Part shown: positions 41,203 to 48,932 of the stretch, one piece after another
How positions within the stretch are numbered: the stretch's first letter is position 1
How the letters are laid out: every line of letters starts with the position of its first letter
Source of the DNA: Streptomyces sp. TLI_171
GTDB lineage: Bacteria; Actinomycetota; Actinomycetes; Streptomycetales; Streptomycetaceae
DNA: 64,000 nt
Direction: 5' to 3'
Assembly: GCF_003610255.1 (NCBI RefSeq)
Contig: NZ_RAPS01000001.1
Location: 4,712,001-4,776,000, forward strand
The notes under the pieces: generated by a model
What the model was told of the DNA's origin: nothing
Databases searched by the model: none
Seen by the model: only the letters and a program-made list of their open reading frames with translations
Translations under genes and position numbers: made by a program

Positions 41203-41823
41203 TCAGGCCGGATAGGCGTCGACGAAGCCGAACACCCCGCTGGCCACCAGCTGCACCGCGATCGCGGACAGCAGCAGGCCGGACAGCCGGGTGATCAGCA
41301 CCACGCCGCCCTCCTTGATCACCCGGATGATCACCAGCGAGAAGCGCATGGTCAGCCAGAGCACCCCGTGGATCGCCACGATCGCCGACCACACCGCCAC
41401 GTACTGCGCCGAGCCGTGGGCCTGCTGGACCCCCAGGATCACCGCCACGATCGCCCCCGGCCCGGCCAGCAGCGGCGTCCCCAGCGGCACCAGGGCCACG
41501 TTGACGTCCTTGGTCTGGGTCGGCTCCTCGATCCGCCCGGTCAGCAGGTCCAGCGCGATCAGCAGCAGCAGGATGCCGCCGGAGACCTGCAGCGCCGGGA
41601 TCGACACGTGCAGGTAGCTGAGGATCTGCTGGCCGAACAGGCCGAAGCAGGTGATCACCCCGAGCGCCACCGCCGCGGCCTGCCAGGCCATCCGGCGCTG
41701 CACCTTGCCCGCCCGGCCGGAGGTGAGCGCCAGGAAGATCGGGATGGTGCCCGGCGGATCCATGATCACGAACAGCGTGACGAACAGCGACCCGAAGACC
41801 TTGCCGTCGATCACGCCGCTCAT
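41203..41823 (-). CDS. MarC family integral membrane protein
   Basis: A 206-residue membrane protein with six helices. The first helix reads FGSLFVTLFVIMDPPGTIPIFLALT, with the MarC signature DPPGxxPIFLALT; the later ALVPLGTPLLAGPGAIVAVIL segment carries the conserved TPLLAGPG. MarC proteins are of unknown transport function; the name derives from the mar locus, but no resistance role is established. The second ATG (41823) is chosen because CGGAGA stands 10 bases before it. Downstream of the PHP gene on the same strand, 55 bases away, so it may be co-transcribed. Confidence 0.9.
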   Translation of the reverse strand: MSGVIDGKVFGSLFVTLFVIMDPPGTIPIFLALTSGRAGKVQRRMAWQAAAVALGVITCFGLFGQQILSYLHVSIPALQVSGGILLLLIALDLLTGRIEEPTQTKDVNVALVPLGTPLLAGPGAIVAVILGVQQAHGSAQYVAVWSAIVAIHGVLWLTMRFSLVIIRVIKEGGVVLITRLSGLLLSAIAVQLVASGVFGFVDAYPA

Positions 41824-41877
41824 ACCGGGCATTCTCCGCGTCCCGGGTGCTCCCGGGCGGCGGGCGCGCCGAGCGCG

Positions 41878-42726
41878 TCACCCGGTGATCGGCTTCGCCC
41901 CCGTCGCCTGCGCCAGCAGTGCCCCGTACACCGCCGGGTCGGTGGTGTGCTCGCCCAGCCGGACCGTCTTGCGGCTGCCGTGGTAGTCGCTGGAACCCGT
42001 CACCAGCAGCCCCAACTCGCCCGCCAGGCCGCGCAGTCGGACCCGGGTCTCGTCGTCGTGGTCGACGTGGTCCACCTCCAGGCCGCCCAGGCCCGCCGCG
42101 GCCAGCTCGGCGATCACCGCGTCCGACACCGTCCGCCCGCGCTTCACCGCGCCCGGGTGCGCGAACACCGGCACCCCGCCCGCCGCCCGCACCAGCCGGA
42201 CCGCCGTCACCGGATCGGTCTCGTGCTTGCGGACGTCCGCCCGCCCGTCGTTGGCCAGCCACTCGGGGGTGAACGCGTCCGAGACGGTGGCCACCACGCC
42301 GGCCTCCACCAGCGCCGAGGCGATGTGCGGCCGCCCCACCGAGCCGGCGCCGGCGATCCGCTCCACCTGCTCCCAGCTGATCGGCGCGCCCAACTCCCGG
42401 CAGCGCTCCACGATCGCCCGGCCGCGCCGGAACCGGTCGGTGCGCACCAGTTCACGCTCGGCCGCGAACTCCGGCTCCGCCGGGTCGAACAGGTAGGCCA
42501 GCAGATGCATGCTGATCCCGTCCACGTGGCAGGACAGTTCGGCGCCCGGCACCAGGGTCAGGCCCGTCCCGGCCACCGCGGCCGCCGCCTCCCCGTACCC
42601 CGCCACGGTGTCGTGGTCGGTCAGCGCCACCACGTCCAGTCCGGCGGCCACCGCGTTGGCGACCAGCTCGGCGGGGGAGTCGGTGCCGTCCGAGGCATTG
42701 CTGTGGGCGTGCAGATCGATGCGCAT
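41878..42726 (-). CDS. PHP domain phosphoesterase (RNase AM / nucleoside 3',5'-bisphosphate phosphatase type)
   Basis: A 282-residue PHP-family hydrolase. Metal-binding motifs are seen in order: His6 and His8 (RIDLHAHSN), ALTDHDTV (motif II), a GAELSCH (motif with Glu), HPGAV (GVPVFAHPGAVKRG), and the final GSSDYHG. Members of this subgroup (YciV/TrpH) dephosphorylate 3',5'-bisphosphonucleotides or trim RNA 5' ends. The ATG at 42726 follows TATCCT by 7 bases. Specific substrate not determined. Confidence 0.9.
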   Translation of the reverse strand: MRIDLHAHSNASDGTDSPAELVANAVAAGLDVVALTDHDTVAGYGEAAAAVAGTGLTLVPGAELSCHVDGISMHLLAYLFDPAEPEFAAERELVRTDRFRRGRAIVERCRELGAPISWEQVERIAGAGSVGRPHIASALVEAGVVATVSDAFTPEWLANDGRADVRKHETDPVTAVRLVRAAGGVPVFAHPGAVKRGRTVSDAVIAELAAAGLGGLEVDHVDHDDETRVRLRGLAGELGLLVTGSSDYHGSRKTVRLGEHTTDPAVYGALLAQATGAKPITG

Positions 42727-42733
42727 GCCGCCC

Positions 42734-42739
42734 AGGATA
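42734..42739 (-). promoter_or_regulatory. -10 box of a leaderless promoter (PHP gene)
   Basis: TATCCT on the minus strand, 7 bases before the ATG at 42726. Confidence 0.5.
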
Positions 42740-42748
42740 GGGAGCCGG

Positions 42749-43387
42749 TCAGCCCAACAGGCGCGGGGTGAGCGCCCCGCAGGGCAGCAGGCCGAGTTCG
42801 GCGCCCGCGTCCCGCAGGTCGGTCAGCACCAGTTCGTCGTGCATCAGCAGCGCGGACTGCTCGGGCCAGGCGATCGCCCACAGCCACAGGCCGCGTGCCT
42901 CGCCCACGTACACCGCGCGGTCGTCCGGCGCGCCCGGGACGTGGAACATCGGGGTCGGCCGCCCCGCCGCCATCAGCTTGGCGTCGGCCGGCTTGTACAG
43001 CGCCACCGAATCGCCCGGGTCCGGCCCGTCCAGCCCCGCGTACCGCGCGCCCAGCCCGATGCCCAGCTCCTCAGCCACCAGCACCAGTTCGCCGAACCCG
43101 CCGAGCGGCGCCGGCCCCGAACAGGCGACGGCGGTGGCGCGGGCCCCTGACAGGTCGTCACCCGCGTGCGCGATGCCGGTGAACAGCCAGCCCACCGGCA
43201 GCGGCCAGGGCAGCCACACCGGGACCTGCGAGCGGTTCACCGCGACGTTCAGCGCCTCGATGCTGGGGGGCAGCACCGGCTGCATCGGGTGCACGGCACC
43301 GTGCAGATCGCACTGCCAGGTGTCGGAGAAGAGACCGGGGGCGCGGACCCGACCGGCGCACCTCGGGCAGCTTGGCTCGCCCCTCAT
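42749..43387 (-). CDS. DUF6758 family protein with N-terminal zinc ribbon
   Basis: A 212-residue soluble protein of unknown function. The start MRGEPSCPRCAGRVRAPGLFSDTWQCDLHG gives a zinc ribbon with Cys7, Cys10, Cys26 and His29. The rest (LPWPLPVGWLFTGIAHAGDD, GLDGPDPGD, LWLWAIAWPEQSALLMHDELVLTDLRD) is rich in tryptophan and conserved in actinomycetes. The ATG at 43387 lies 13 bases after GGAGGGAGG; an in-frame TTG three codons earlier has better spacing and cannot be excluded. The PHP gene follows after 22 bases, beyond its own promoter. Confidence 0.85.
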   Translation of the reverse strand: MRGEPSCPRCAGRVRAPGLFSDTWQCDLHGAVHPMQPVLPPSIEALNVAVNRSQVPVWLPWPLPVGWLFTGIAHAGDDLSGARATAVACSGPAPLGGFGELVLVAEELGIGLGARYAGLDGPDPGDSVALYKPADAKLMAAGRPTPMFHVPGAPDDRAVYVGEARGLWLWAIAWPEQSALLMHDELVLTDLRDAGAELGLLPCGALTPRLLG

Positions 43388-43540
43388 AACCGACAACGGT
43401 CCTCCCTCCGGACAGCTCCGTCAAGGACGATCACCCGTAAGGAGTGCGTCGCGACCCGCCCCGGGCACCGGCCCGGCACGGCAGGGTGATGTCCCGGGCG
43501 ACCCGCTGCCAAACCCCCGCAGGTCGCAGCCCCCGAACGC

Positions 43541-43590
43541 ACTGACGCCCCGTCGGTCCCAGGGGTCTCCTGCGGTGACGGGGCGTCAGT
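43541..43590 (-). terminator. Terminator after the 47-residue protein gene
   Basis: A perfect 14-bp stem (ACTGACGCCCCGTC / GACGGGGCGTCAGT) with a 22-base loop, 43 bases beyond the stop at 43633 on the minus strand. The loop is long for an intrinsic terminator. Confidence 0.6.
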
Positions 43591-43632
43591 TGGGTATCGG
43601 AACGTCGGACGGCTCGGCGCGTCCGCGTCCGG

Positions 43633-43776
43633 TCACACGGCCTTGCACGGCCGGATGTACAGGCGTTCGCCGGTCTGCGCGGCGGTCTTCAGGTACTCGG
43701 ACACGGTCTCCGCGTCGGCGATCAGCCGATCGGTCTCCGCGCCGGCGTGATCCAGGCGAAGGATCTCGAAATGCAT
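43633..43776 (-). CDS. Small conserved streptomycete protein (47 residues)
   Basis: The protein starts MHFEILRLDHAGAETDRL and ends GERLYIRPCKAV. Its pattern (MHFxILRLD, then a VD/AD-A-xTV helix, then AAxxGxRLxIRP) matches a family of about 50 residues that I recall in many Streptomyces genomes. GGGAGAGG stands a few bases before the ATG. No domain is known; the final RP-C tail holds the only cysteine. A hairpin follows the gene. The frame further upstream is not coding. Function unknown. Confidence 0.7.
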   Translation of the reverse strand: MHFEILRLDHAGAETDRLIADAETVSEYLKTAAQTGERLYIRPCKAV

Positions 43777-44210
43777 GGGCCTCTCCCTTCCCGTCCTCGG
43801 GCTCCGAGGCGGACTCGGCCGGCGGTCGGCCATCACACGATGGCCCGTCGGCGTGGGCTGGGTCGGACGTCCGGCAGGTGCAGTCACCCGTCGCTCCCCC
43901 CACTCTCGAACAGGACTTCTTCAGCGGCACTTTCCTTGCGGCACTGGAGGGAGGCAGAGGTGCCTCGATGACTCACTGTGCCGCGACGCTGCTTCCCGGC
44001 GGTTGCCCGCCGGTAAATCCGTGGTTTCGGCGGCCGGAGGAGGGTGCGGCCGCCGGAGGGTACTGATCCCGGACGAATTCAAATATTACCCGAGCTAACG
44101 ATTCCTGTCGCGTGAATATTTCACCCGACTTCTGAGTGGCCGTCAGGAAGCCTGCCGGTGCCCCGGAAGCGGGCGCAAAGATCTCCGGGGACCCCCGGGA
44201 ACGGCAGCCG
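43777..44210. other. Intergenic region with an AT-rich island
   Basis: About 430 bases between the 47-residue protein gene and the hydrolase gene. At 44076-44125 the composition drops sharply in GC and contains AAATATT (44081) and AATATTT (44115) as an inverted repeat, each followed by CCCGA. A 32-codon plus-strand frame starting at 43968 has a purine-rich site before it but leads to no gene; it was not called. Confidence 0.4.
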
Positions 44211-45053
44211 TCAGGCGGACCAGAAGGCGGCCAGGGCAGCAGCCGTCTCGGCCGGGCGCTCGGCGTTGGGGGAGTGGCCCGCGCCCGCGATCACCGTGCG
44301 GTGCGCACCCAGGCGCTCCGCCATCCGCGACTGCTCCGGCACCGGCCACGCGTAGTCCCGCTCACCCGAGAGCACGTGCGTCCGCAGCCCCACCGCCGCC
44401 AACTCGGCCACCCGGTCCGGCGCCGAGACCAGGTGCGCGGCCGCCGCCCGCAGCGCCCGCGGGTGGTTCCCCAGCCAACGGCGGTGCAGGAACTCGGCGA
44501 TCTCCGGGTCCAGCGGGGGCACCCGCTCGCCCTCCATCTCCCGCATCACCTGCCAGATCGACTCCAGGTCCATCGACCCCAGCGCGTCCAGCAGCAGCGC
44601 CGTCCGCGCCCCCTCCGCCGGATCGATCGCCCCCGGGCCGGTCGACAGCAGCGTCAACGAACTCCACGGCTGCTCGTCCGGGTCCTGCAGCACCGCCTCG
44701 CGGACCACCTGGCCGCCGAAGGAGTGCCCCAGCAGGTGCAAGGGGCCGGAGGCCCCGAGCTGCCCGGCGAGAGCCCGGACGTCCGCGCCCAGCGCCTCGA
44801 TCGTGTAAGCCGCCGGGTCGTCCGGGCCGCCCGACTCGAACTGCCCGCGCTGATCCACCGCGACGGTGCGGAAGCCCGCCTCGGCCAGCGGCTCCAGCAG
44901 CGCGATGAAGTCCTCCTTGCTGCCCGTGAACCCCGGCACCAGCAACGCCGTCCCCCGCACCGCCCCGCCAGGCTCCCCGCACAACCCGGCCAGTCCCGCC
45001 ACGCGGACCGCCCGCACACAACCCGGCAGCTTCAGGAACGGCGGCGTACTCAT
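44211..45053 (-). CDS. Alpha/beta hydrolase
   Basis: A 280-residue cytoplasmic hydrolase. The nucleophile elbow is GHSFGG with Ser111; the oxyanion loop is VPGFTGSKED and the first acidic segment VDQRGQFESGG; the catalytic His is His260 in AGAGHSPNAERP. The fold is the prolyl-iminopeptidase/esterase class, and its substrate is unknown. The ATG at 45053 gives MSTPPFLKLPG. Monocistronic; the DEAD-box terminator lies just upstream. Confidence 0.87.
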   Translation of the reverse strand: MSTPPFLKLPGCVRAVRVAGLAGLCGEPGGAVRGTALLVPGFTGSKEDFIALLEPLAEAGFRTVAVDQRGQFESGGPDDPAAYTIEALGADVRALAGQLGASGPLHLLGHSFGGQVVREAVLQDPDEQPWSSLTLLSTGPGAIDPAEGARTALLLDALGSMDLESIWQVMREMEGERVPPLDPEIAEFLHRRWLGNHPRALRAAAAHLVSAPDRVAELAAVGLRTHVLSGERDYAWPVPEQSRMAERLGAHRTVIAGAGHSPNAERPAETAAALAAFWSA

Positions 45054-45142
45054 GTGCTGTGGCCTCTCACGCGATCACCCGACACCGTCACCATACGGCC
45101 GACCCGGCGGCGGGCCGGCGAGGGACGCGGAGGACGCGCAGA

Positions 45143-45201
45143 CAGGGGCGCGTGGGGGCACCCCCGGCCTTCCGGTCGGGAGGTGCCCCCACGCGCCCCT
45201 G
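45143..45201 (-). terminator. Very long terminator hairpin after the DEAD-box helicase gene
   Basis: A perfect 20-bp stem (CAGGGGCGCGTGGGGGCACC and complement) enclosing an inner 7-bp arm CCCGGCC/GGTCGGG with one G-U pair, a single bulged A, and a TTCC loop: about 27 base pairs. It stands 30 bases after the helicase stop at 45231 on the minus strand. Confidence 0.8.
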
Positions 45202-45230
45202 AGTGGTGCGGGTACCGCTCGCGGGTCGTC

Positions 45231-47705
45231 CTACTGCTCGACGGCCTTGCGGGTGCGGCGGGGGGCCGGGATCTCCTCGGCGGTGGCCGCGGTGGCCTTC
45301 TTGACGGTGCGCTTGCGGGGGGCCGGGGCGGCCTCGTCGGTCGGCACCGCGGTGTCGGCGACGGCCTTCCTGGTCGCGCGCTTGCGGGGCGCGGGCGCGG
45401 CTTCCTCCGCCAGCGGGGCCTGCGCCACGGGGGCGGCGGCCTTCTTGGCGACCCGCTTGCGCGGCGCCGGGGCGGCCTCCTCGGTCACCACGGGCTCGGC
45501 GGCCGCCTTCTTGACGGTGCGCTTGCGGGGGGCCGGGGCGGCCTCCTCGGTCGGCACCGCGGTGTCGGCGACGGCCTTCCTGGTCGCGCGCTTGCGGGGC
45601 GCGGGCGCGGCCTCCTCGGCCACCGGGGCCTGCGCCACGGGGGTCGCTTCTTCCTCGGTCACCGGGGCCTGCGCCACGGGGGCGGCGGCTTCCTCGGTCA
45701 CCGGGGCCTGCGCCACGGGGGCGGCGGCTTCCTCGGTCACCGGGGCCTGCGCCACGGGGGCGGCGGCCTTCTTGGCGACCCGCTTGCGCGGGGCCGGGGC
45801 GGCCTCGTCGGTCACCACGGGCTCGGCGGCCGCCTTCTTGACGGTGCGCCTGCGCGGGGCCGAAGCGCTCTCCTCGCCCACGACCAGGCCGGTGAACCGG
45901 TCGCGGACGGGCCGCTGCTGCGGCGTCCGGGAGCGGATGACCGGCTCCTCGACCACCGGGGCGGCGGCTTCGACCACGGCCGGGGCCTCGGCGGCGCCCG
46001 TCTCGACGACCGGCTCGGCCGCCTTGCGGGTGCGCTTGCGCGGGGCACGGGCCGGGGCGTCGGCCTCGGCGACCGGCTGGGCCACGGCGACCTGCTCGGC
46101 CACGGCGGGGGTCTCGACCACGGCGGTCTCGACGGCCGCCGGCGTCTCGGCCGCACCGCGGCGGCCGCGGGTGCGCTTGCGCGCGCCGCGGCCCTCGACC
46201 GGCGCCGCGGTGGTGTCGGCGGCGGGCTGCTCGACAACCGGGGTGGCGGCGGCGCCGGCCGCGGCGCCGCCGGAACGGGTGCGGCGGCGCTCACGGGAGC
46301 GGCGGGCCGGACGCTCGGCGGGAGCCGGCGTCTCGGGGGCGGCGGCAGCGGGGCGGCCACTGCGGCCGGCCGTGCGGGCGCCGCCGCGTCCGCCGCGTCC
46401 GCCGGTCTCACCGAGGTCCTCGACCTCTTCGGCGGCCAGACCGGCCCGGGTGCGCTCGGAGCGGGGCAGGACGCCCTTGGTGCCGGGCGCGATGCGGAGC
46501 AGCTCGTACAGGTGCGGCGAGCTGGAGTAGGTCTCCTCCGGGTCGTTGAACGGGAGGTCCAGCGCCTTGTTGATGAGCTGCCAGCGCGGGATGTCGTCCC
46601 AGTCGACCAGGGTGACGGCGGTGCCCGAGGCGCCGGCCCGGCCGGTGCGGCCGATCCGGTGCAGGTAGGTCTTCTCGTCGTCGGTGCACTGGTAGTTGAT
46701 GACGTGCGTGACGCCCTCGACGTCGATGCCGCGGGCGGCGACGTCGGTGCAGACCAGGACGTCGACCTTGCCGTTGCGGAAGGCGCGCAGCGCCTGCTCG
46801 CGGGCGCCCTGGCCGAGGTCGCCGTGCACCGCGCCGGCCGCGAAGCCGCGCTTGGTGAGCTGCTCGGCGACGTCGGCGGTGGTGCGCTTGGTGCGGCAGA
46901 AGATCATCGCCAGGCCGCGGCCGTCGGCCTGCAGGATCCGGGAGACCATCTCGACCTTGTCGAGCGAGTGCGCACGGAAGATGTGCTGCTCGATGTTGGC
47001 GACCGTGGTGCCGGTGTCGTCCGGGGCGGCGGCGCGGATGTGGGTGGGCTGGCTCATGTACCGGCGGGCCAGCGAGATGACCTGGCCGGGCATGGTGGCC
47101 GAAAAGAGCAGGGTCTGCCGCTTGGCGGGCAGCATGGTGATGATCTTCTCGACGTCCGGCAGGAAGCCGAGGTCGAGCATCTCGTCGGCCTCGTCCAGCA
47201 CCAGCGAGCGGACCTTGGACAGGTCGAGCTTGCGCTGGCCGGCGAGGTCGAGCAGGCGGCCGGGGGTGCCGACGACGATGTCGACGCCCTTCTTCAGCGC
47301 CTCGACCTGCGGCTCGTAGGCGCGGCCGCCGTACACGGCGAGGACGCGCACGTTGCGGACCTTGCCGGCGGTCTGCAGGTCGTTGGTGACCTGGGTGCAG
47401 AGCTCGCGGGTGGGCACCACGATGAGTGCCTGCGGGCCCTCGGAGAGCTGCTCGGCGGTGGCCCGGCCGGCGGCGATGTCGGCCTGCACCACGACGCGCT
47501 CGATCAGCGGGAGGCCGAAGCCGAGGGTCTTGCCGGTGCCGGTCTTGGCCTGGCCGATGACGTCGTGGCCGGTCAGCGCGACCGGCAGGGTCATCTCCTG
47601 GATCGGGAACGGGTGGACGATGCCCACGGCCTCCAGGGCCTCGGCGGTCTCCGGGAGGATCCCGAGGTCCCGGAACGTCGTCTTGATGGGGTCGTTGGTG
47701 GACAG
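45231..47705 (-). CDS. DEAD-box ATP-dependent RNA helicase with long repetitive basic tail
   Basis: Two RecA domains with all DEAD-box motifs: Q motif (TFRDLGILPETAEALEAVGIVHPFPIQ), AKTGTGKT, PTRELCTQV, GTPGRL, LVLDEADEML, FSATMP, FCRTKRT, ARGIDVEGV, HRIGRTGRAG. It would unwind structured RNA. The C-terminal half is a low-complexity tail of Ala/Pro/Glu blocks and basic PAPRKR/KKAA units. The Q motif demands a start before about 47670, yet the only in-frame candidates are a CTG at 47705 (GGAAGAGG 7 bases before it) and a GTG at 47837; no ATG exists between. I chose the CTG (824 residues). The region upstream implies a long 5' leader. Orthologous to mycobacterial rhlE by context. Confidence 0.9.
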   Translation of the reverse strand: MSTNDPIKTTFRDLGILPETAEALEAVGIVHPFPIQEMTLPVALTGHDVIGQAKTGTGKTLGFGLPLIERVVVQADIAAGRATAEQLSEGPQALIVVPTRELCTQVTNDLQTAGKVRNVRVLAVYGGRAYEPQVEALKKGVDIVVGTPGRLLDLAGQRKLDLSKVRSLVLDEADEMLDLGFLPDVEKIITMLPAKRQTLLFSATMPGQVISLARRYMSQPTHIRAAAPDDTGTTVANIEQHIFRAHSLDKVEMVSRILQADGRGLAMIFCRTKRTTADVAEQLTKRGFAAGAVHGDLGQGAREQALRAFRNGKVDVLVCTDVAARGIDVEGVTHVINYQCTDDEKTYLHRIGRTGRAGASGTAVTLVDWDDIPRWQLINKALDLPFNDPEETYSSSPHLYELLRIAPGTKGVLPRSERTRAGLAAEEVEDLGETGGRGGRGGARTAGRSGRPAAAAPETPAPAERPARRSRERRRTRSGGAAAGAAATPVVEQPAADTTAAPVEGRGARKRTRGRRGAAETPAAVETAVVETPAVAEQVAVAQPVAEADAPARAPRKRTRKAAEPVVETGAAEAPAVVEAAAPVVEEPVIRSRTPQQRPVRDRFTGLVVGEESASAPRRRTVKKAAAEPVVTDEAAPAPRKRVAKKAAAPVAQAPVTEEAAAPVAQAPVTEEAAAPVAQAPVTEEEATPVAQAPVAEEAAPAPRKRATRKAVADTAVPTEEAAPAPRKRTVKKAAAEPVVTEEAAPAPRKRVAKKAAAPVAQAPLAEEAAPAPRKRATRKAVADTAVPTDEAAPAPRKRTVKKATAATAEEIPAPRRTRKAVEQ
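45290..45710 (-). repeat. About 210-bp imperfect tandem duplication in the helicase tail
   Basis: Two copies of a segment that encodes PAPRKRVAKKAA / PAPRKRATRKAVADTAVPT / PAPRKRTVKKA in order. The copies are almost identical over long stretches (for example the part around TCGGCACCGCGGTGTCGGCG at 45340 and 45550). The boundaries are approximate. Confidence 0.6.
45621..45776 (-). repeat. 39-bp tandem repeat, four copies, in the helicase tail
   Basis: The sequence CACCGGGGCCTGCGCCACGG recurs at 45621, 45660, 45699 and 45738, exactly 39 bases apart. It encodes a 13-residue unit of the type PVAQAPVTEEAAA. The first copy has diverged slightly. The repeats are in frame. Confidence 0.85.
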
Positions 47706-48182
47706 GGTGCTGCCTCTTCCGTGTGGAGGGCCGGGCGTAAGCGCGTCCTGCCTCGCCCGGGCAGCCCCGTACGGGGCGTGTCGGGCGGGCGGCGCGGCGG
47801 AGGGCGTCCCGTTGGACGGGGTGGTGCGGACCGGCACGCTGTCGGCGTCGTCCGCGCGGCCCTCGCTCGGCCTGATGCGGTGCCTGGGCCCGAGGCTCGG
47901 GCCAGGTCGGAGCCGATCGGGTCTCCGACCGGGCATCCGCGTACGTGAGCGCCGGGTGCTGCACCGGGCGGCGGAACGCCACCGGGCACGGCTGCGCGGC
48001 CTGCCGTGGAACGGACGGGCCGCGCGGGTCCTACACCTGGCCTCACTACCTACCATACAGTCAAGCGACGACTCGAACACGTGACGGCGGCTACTCCGAC
48101 CGGCCGCGCCCGGGTGGCGACCGGGCGGGAGACGGGCGGCGGACGGGTTCCGGACCGGTTCGGACCACTAAGGTCTGGTGCC
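47706..48182. promoter_or_regulatory. Divergent upstream region of the DEAD-box helicase and ferritin-like genes
   Basis: About 475 bases. On the minus strand a TATGGT box (48052-48057) would start a transcript with a 5' leader of about 340 bases before the helicase CTG. On the plus strand TAAGGT at 48169 is the leaderless -10 of the ferritin-like gene. The minus-strand frame is open through the leader but shows no family sequence upstream of 47705. Confidence 0.45.
48169..48174 (+). promoter_or_regulatory. -10 box of a leaderless promoter (ferritin-like gene)
   Basis: TAAGGT, 8 bases before the ATG at 48183. Confidence 0.5.
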
Positions 48183-48908
48183 ATGGAGACTCAGGAACCC
48201 GGTGACGAGGTCACCGACTCGATCGGGCCCTGGTCGGCCCGCGCCGCCGACCCGCAGTACCGGGCGGCCGTGCTGGACCTGCTCGGCGCGCTCGCGTACG
48301 GCGAGCTGAGTGCCTTCGAGCGGCTGGCCGAGGACGCCAAGTTCGCCCCCGGCATCGAGGAGAAGGCCGCGCTGGCCCGGATGGCCGCCGCCGAGTACCA
48401 GCACTACCAGCTGCTGCACGACCGGCTGGCCGAGGTCGGCGCCGACCCGGTCGCCGTGATGGAGCCGTTCCTCGAGCCGCTGGAGGCGTTCCACCGGCTG
48501 ACCAAGCCCTCCGACTGGCTGGAGGGCCTGGTCAAGGCGTACGTCGGCGACGCGATCGCCACCGACTTCTACCGCGAGGTGGCCGTCCGCCTCGACGACG
48601 ACACCCGGGAGCTGGTGCTCCGGGTGATGTCCGACACCGGGCACGCCGAGTTCGCGGTGGACCGGGTGCGGCAGGCGATCGCCGAGGACCCGCGGGTCGG
48701 CGGCCGGCTCGCGCTGTGGGGCCGGCGGCTGATGGGCGAGGCGCTCAGCCAGGCCCAGCGGGTGGTGGCCGAGCGCGACGCGCTGTCCAACCTGCTGGTC
48801 GGCGGCGCGCAGGTGCGCGGCTTCGACCTGGTCGAGGTCGGCAAGATGTTCAACCGGATCACCGAGACCCACACCAAGCGGATGGCCGCCCTGGGCCTGG
48901 CCTCCTGA
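48183..48908 (+). CDS. Ferritin-like fold protein (diiron, MiaE-like)
   Basis: A 241-residue soluble helical protein. A possible diiron site is visible: Glu in AYGELSAFERLAEDAKFAP, Glu and His in AAAEYQHYQLLHDRL, and TDFYREVA with DTGHAEFAVDRV later. The order ExxE..ExxH on four helices is that of the ferritin-like superfamily, to which the tRNA hydroxylase MiaE also belongs. The actinobacterial family always lies beside the DEAD-box helicase, here divergently, as for Rv3210c next to rhlE (from memory). An RNA-modifying or oxidase function is inferred, not shown. Confidence 0.85.
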   Translation: METQEPGDEVTDSIGPWSARAADPQYRAAVLDLLGALAYGELSAFERLAEDAKFAPGIEEKAALARMAAAEYQHYQLLHDRLAEVGADPVAVMEPFLEPLEAFHRLTKPSDWLEGLVKAYVGDAIATDFYREVAVRLDDDTRELVLRVMSDTGHAEFAVDRVRQAIAEDPRVGGRLALWGRRLMGEALSQAQRVVAERDALSNLLVGGAQVRGFDLVEVGKMFNRITETHTKRMAALGLAS

Positions 48909-48932
48909 CCGGCCGGGGCGGGCGCGGACCGC

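Noticed and set aside
43968-44066. 32-codon plus-strand frame starting MTHCAATLLPGG
   Set aside because: A purine-rich stretch precedes it and a leader peptide was considered, but no plus-strand gene follows for 4 kb.
47706-48080. Open extension of the helicase frame up to 48080
   Set aside because: The upstream residues are Arg/Pro-rich with no family pattern; translation from the GTG at 47837 remains possible but is less likely than the CTG at 47705.
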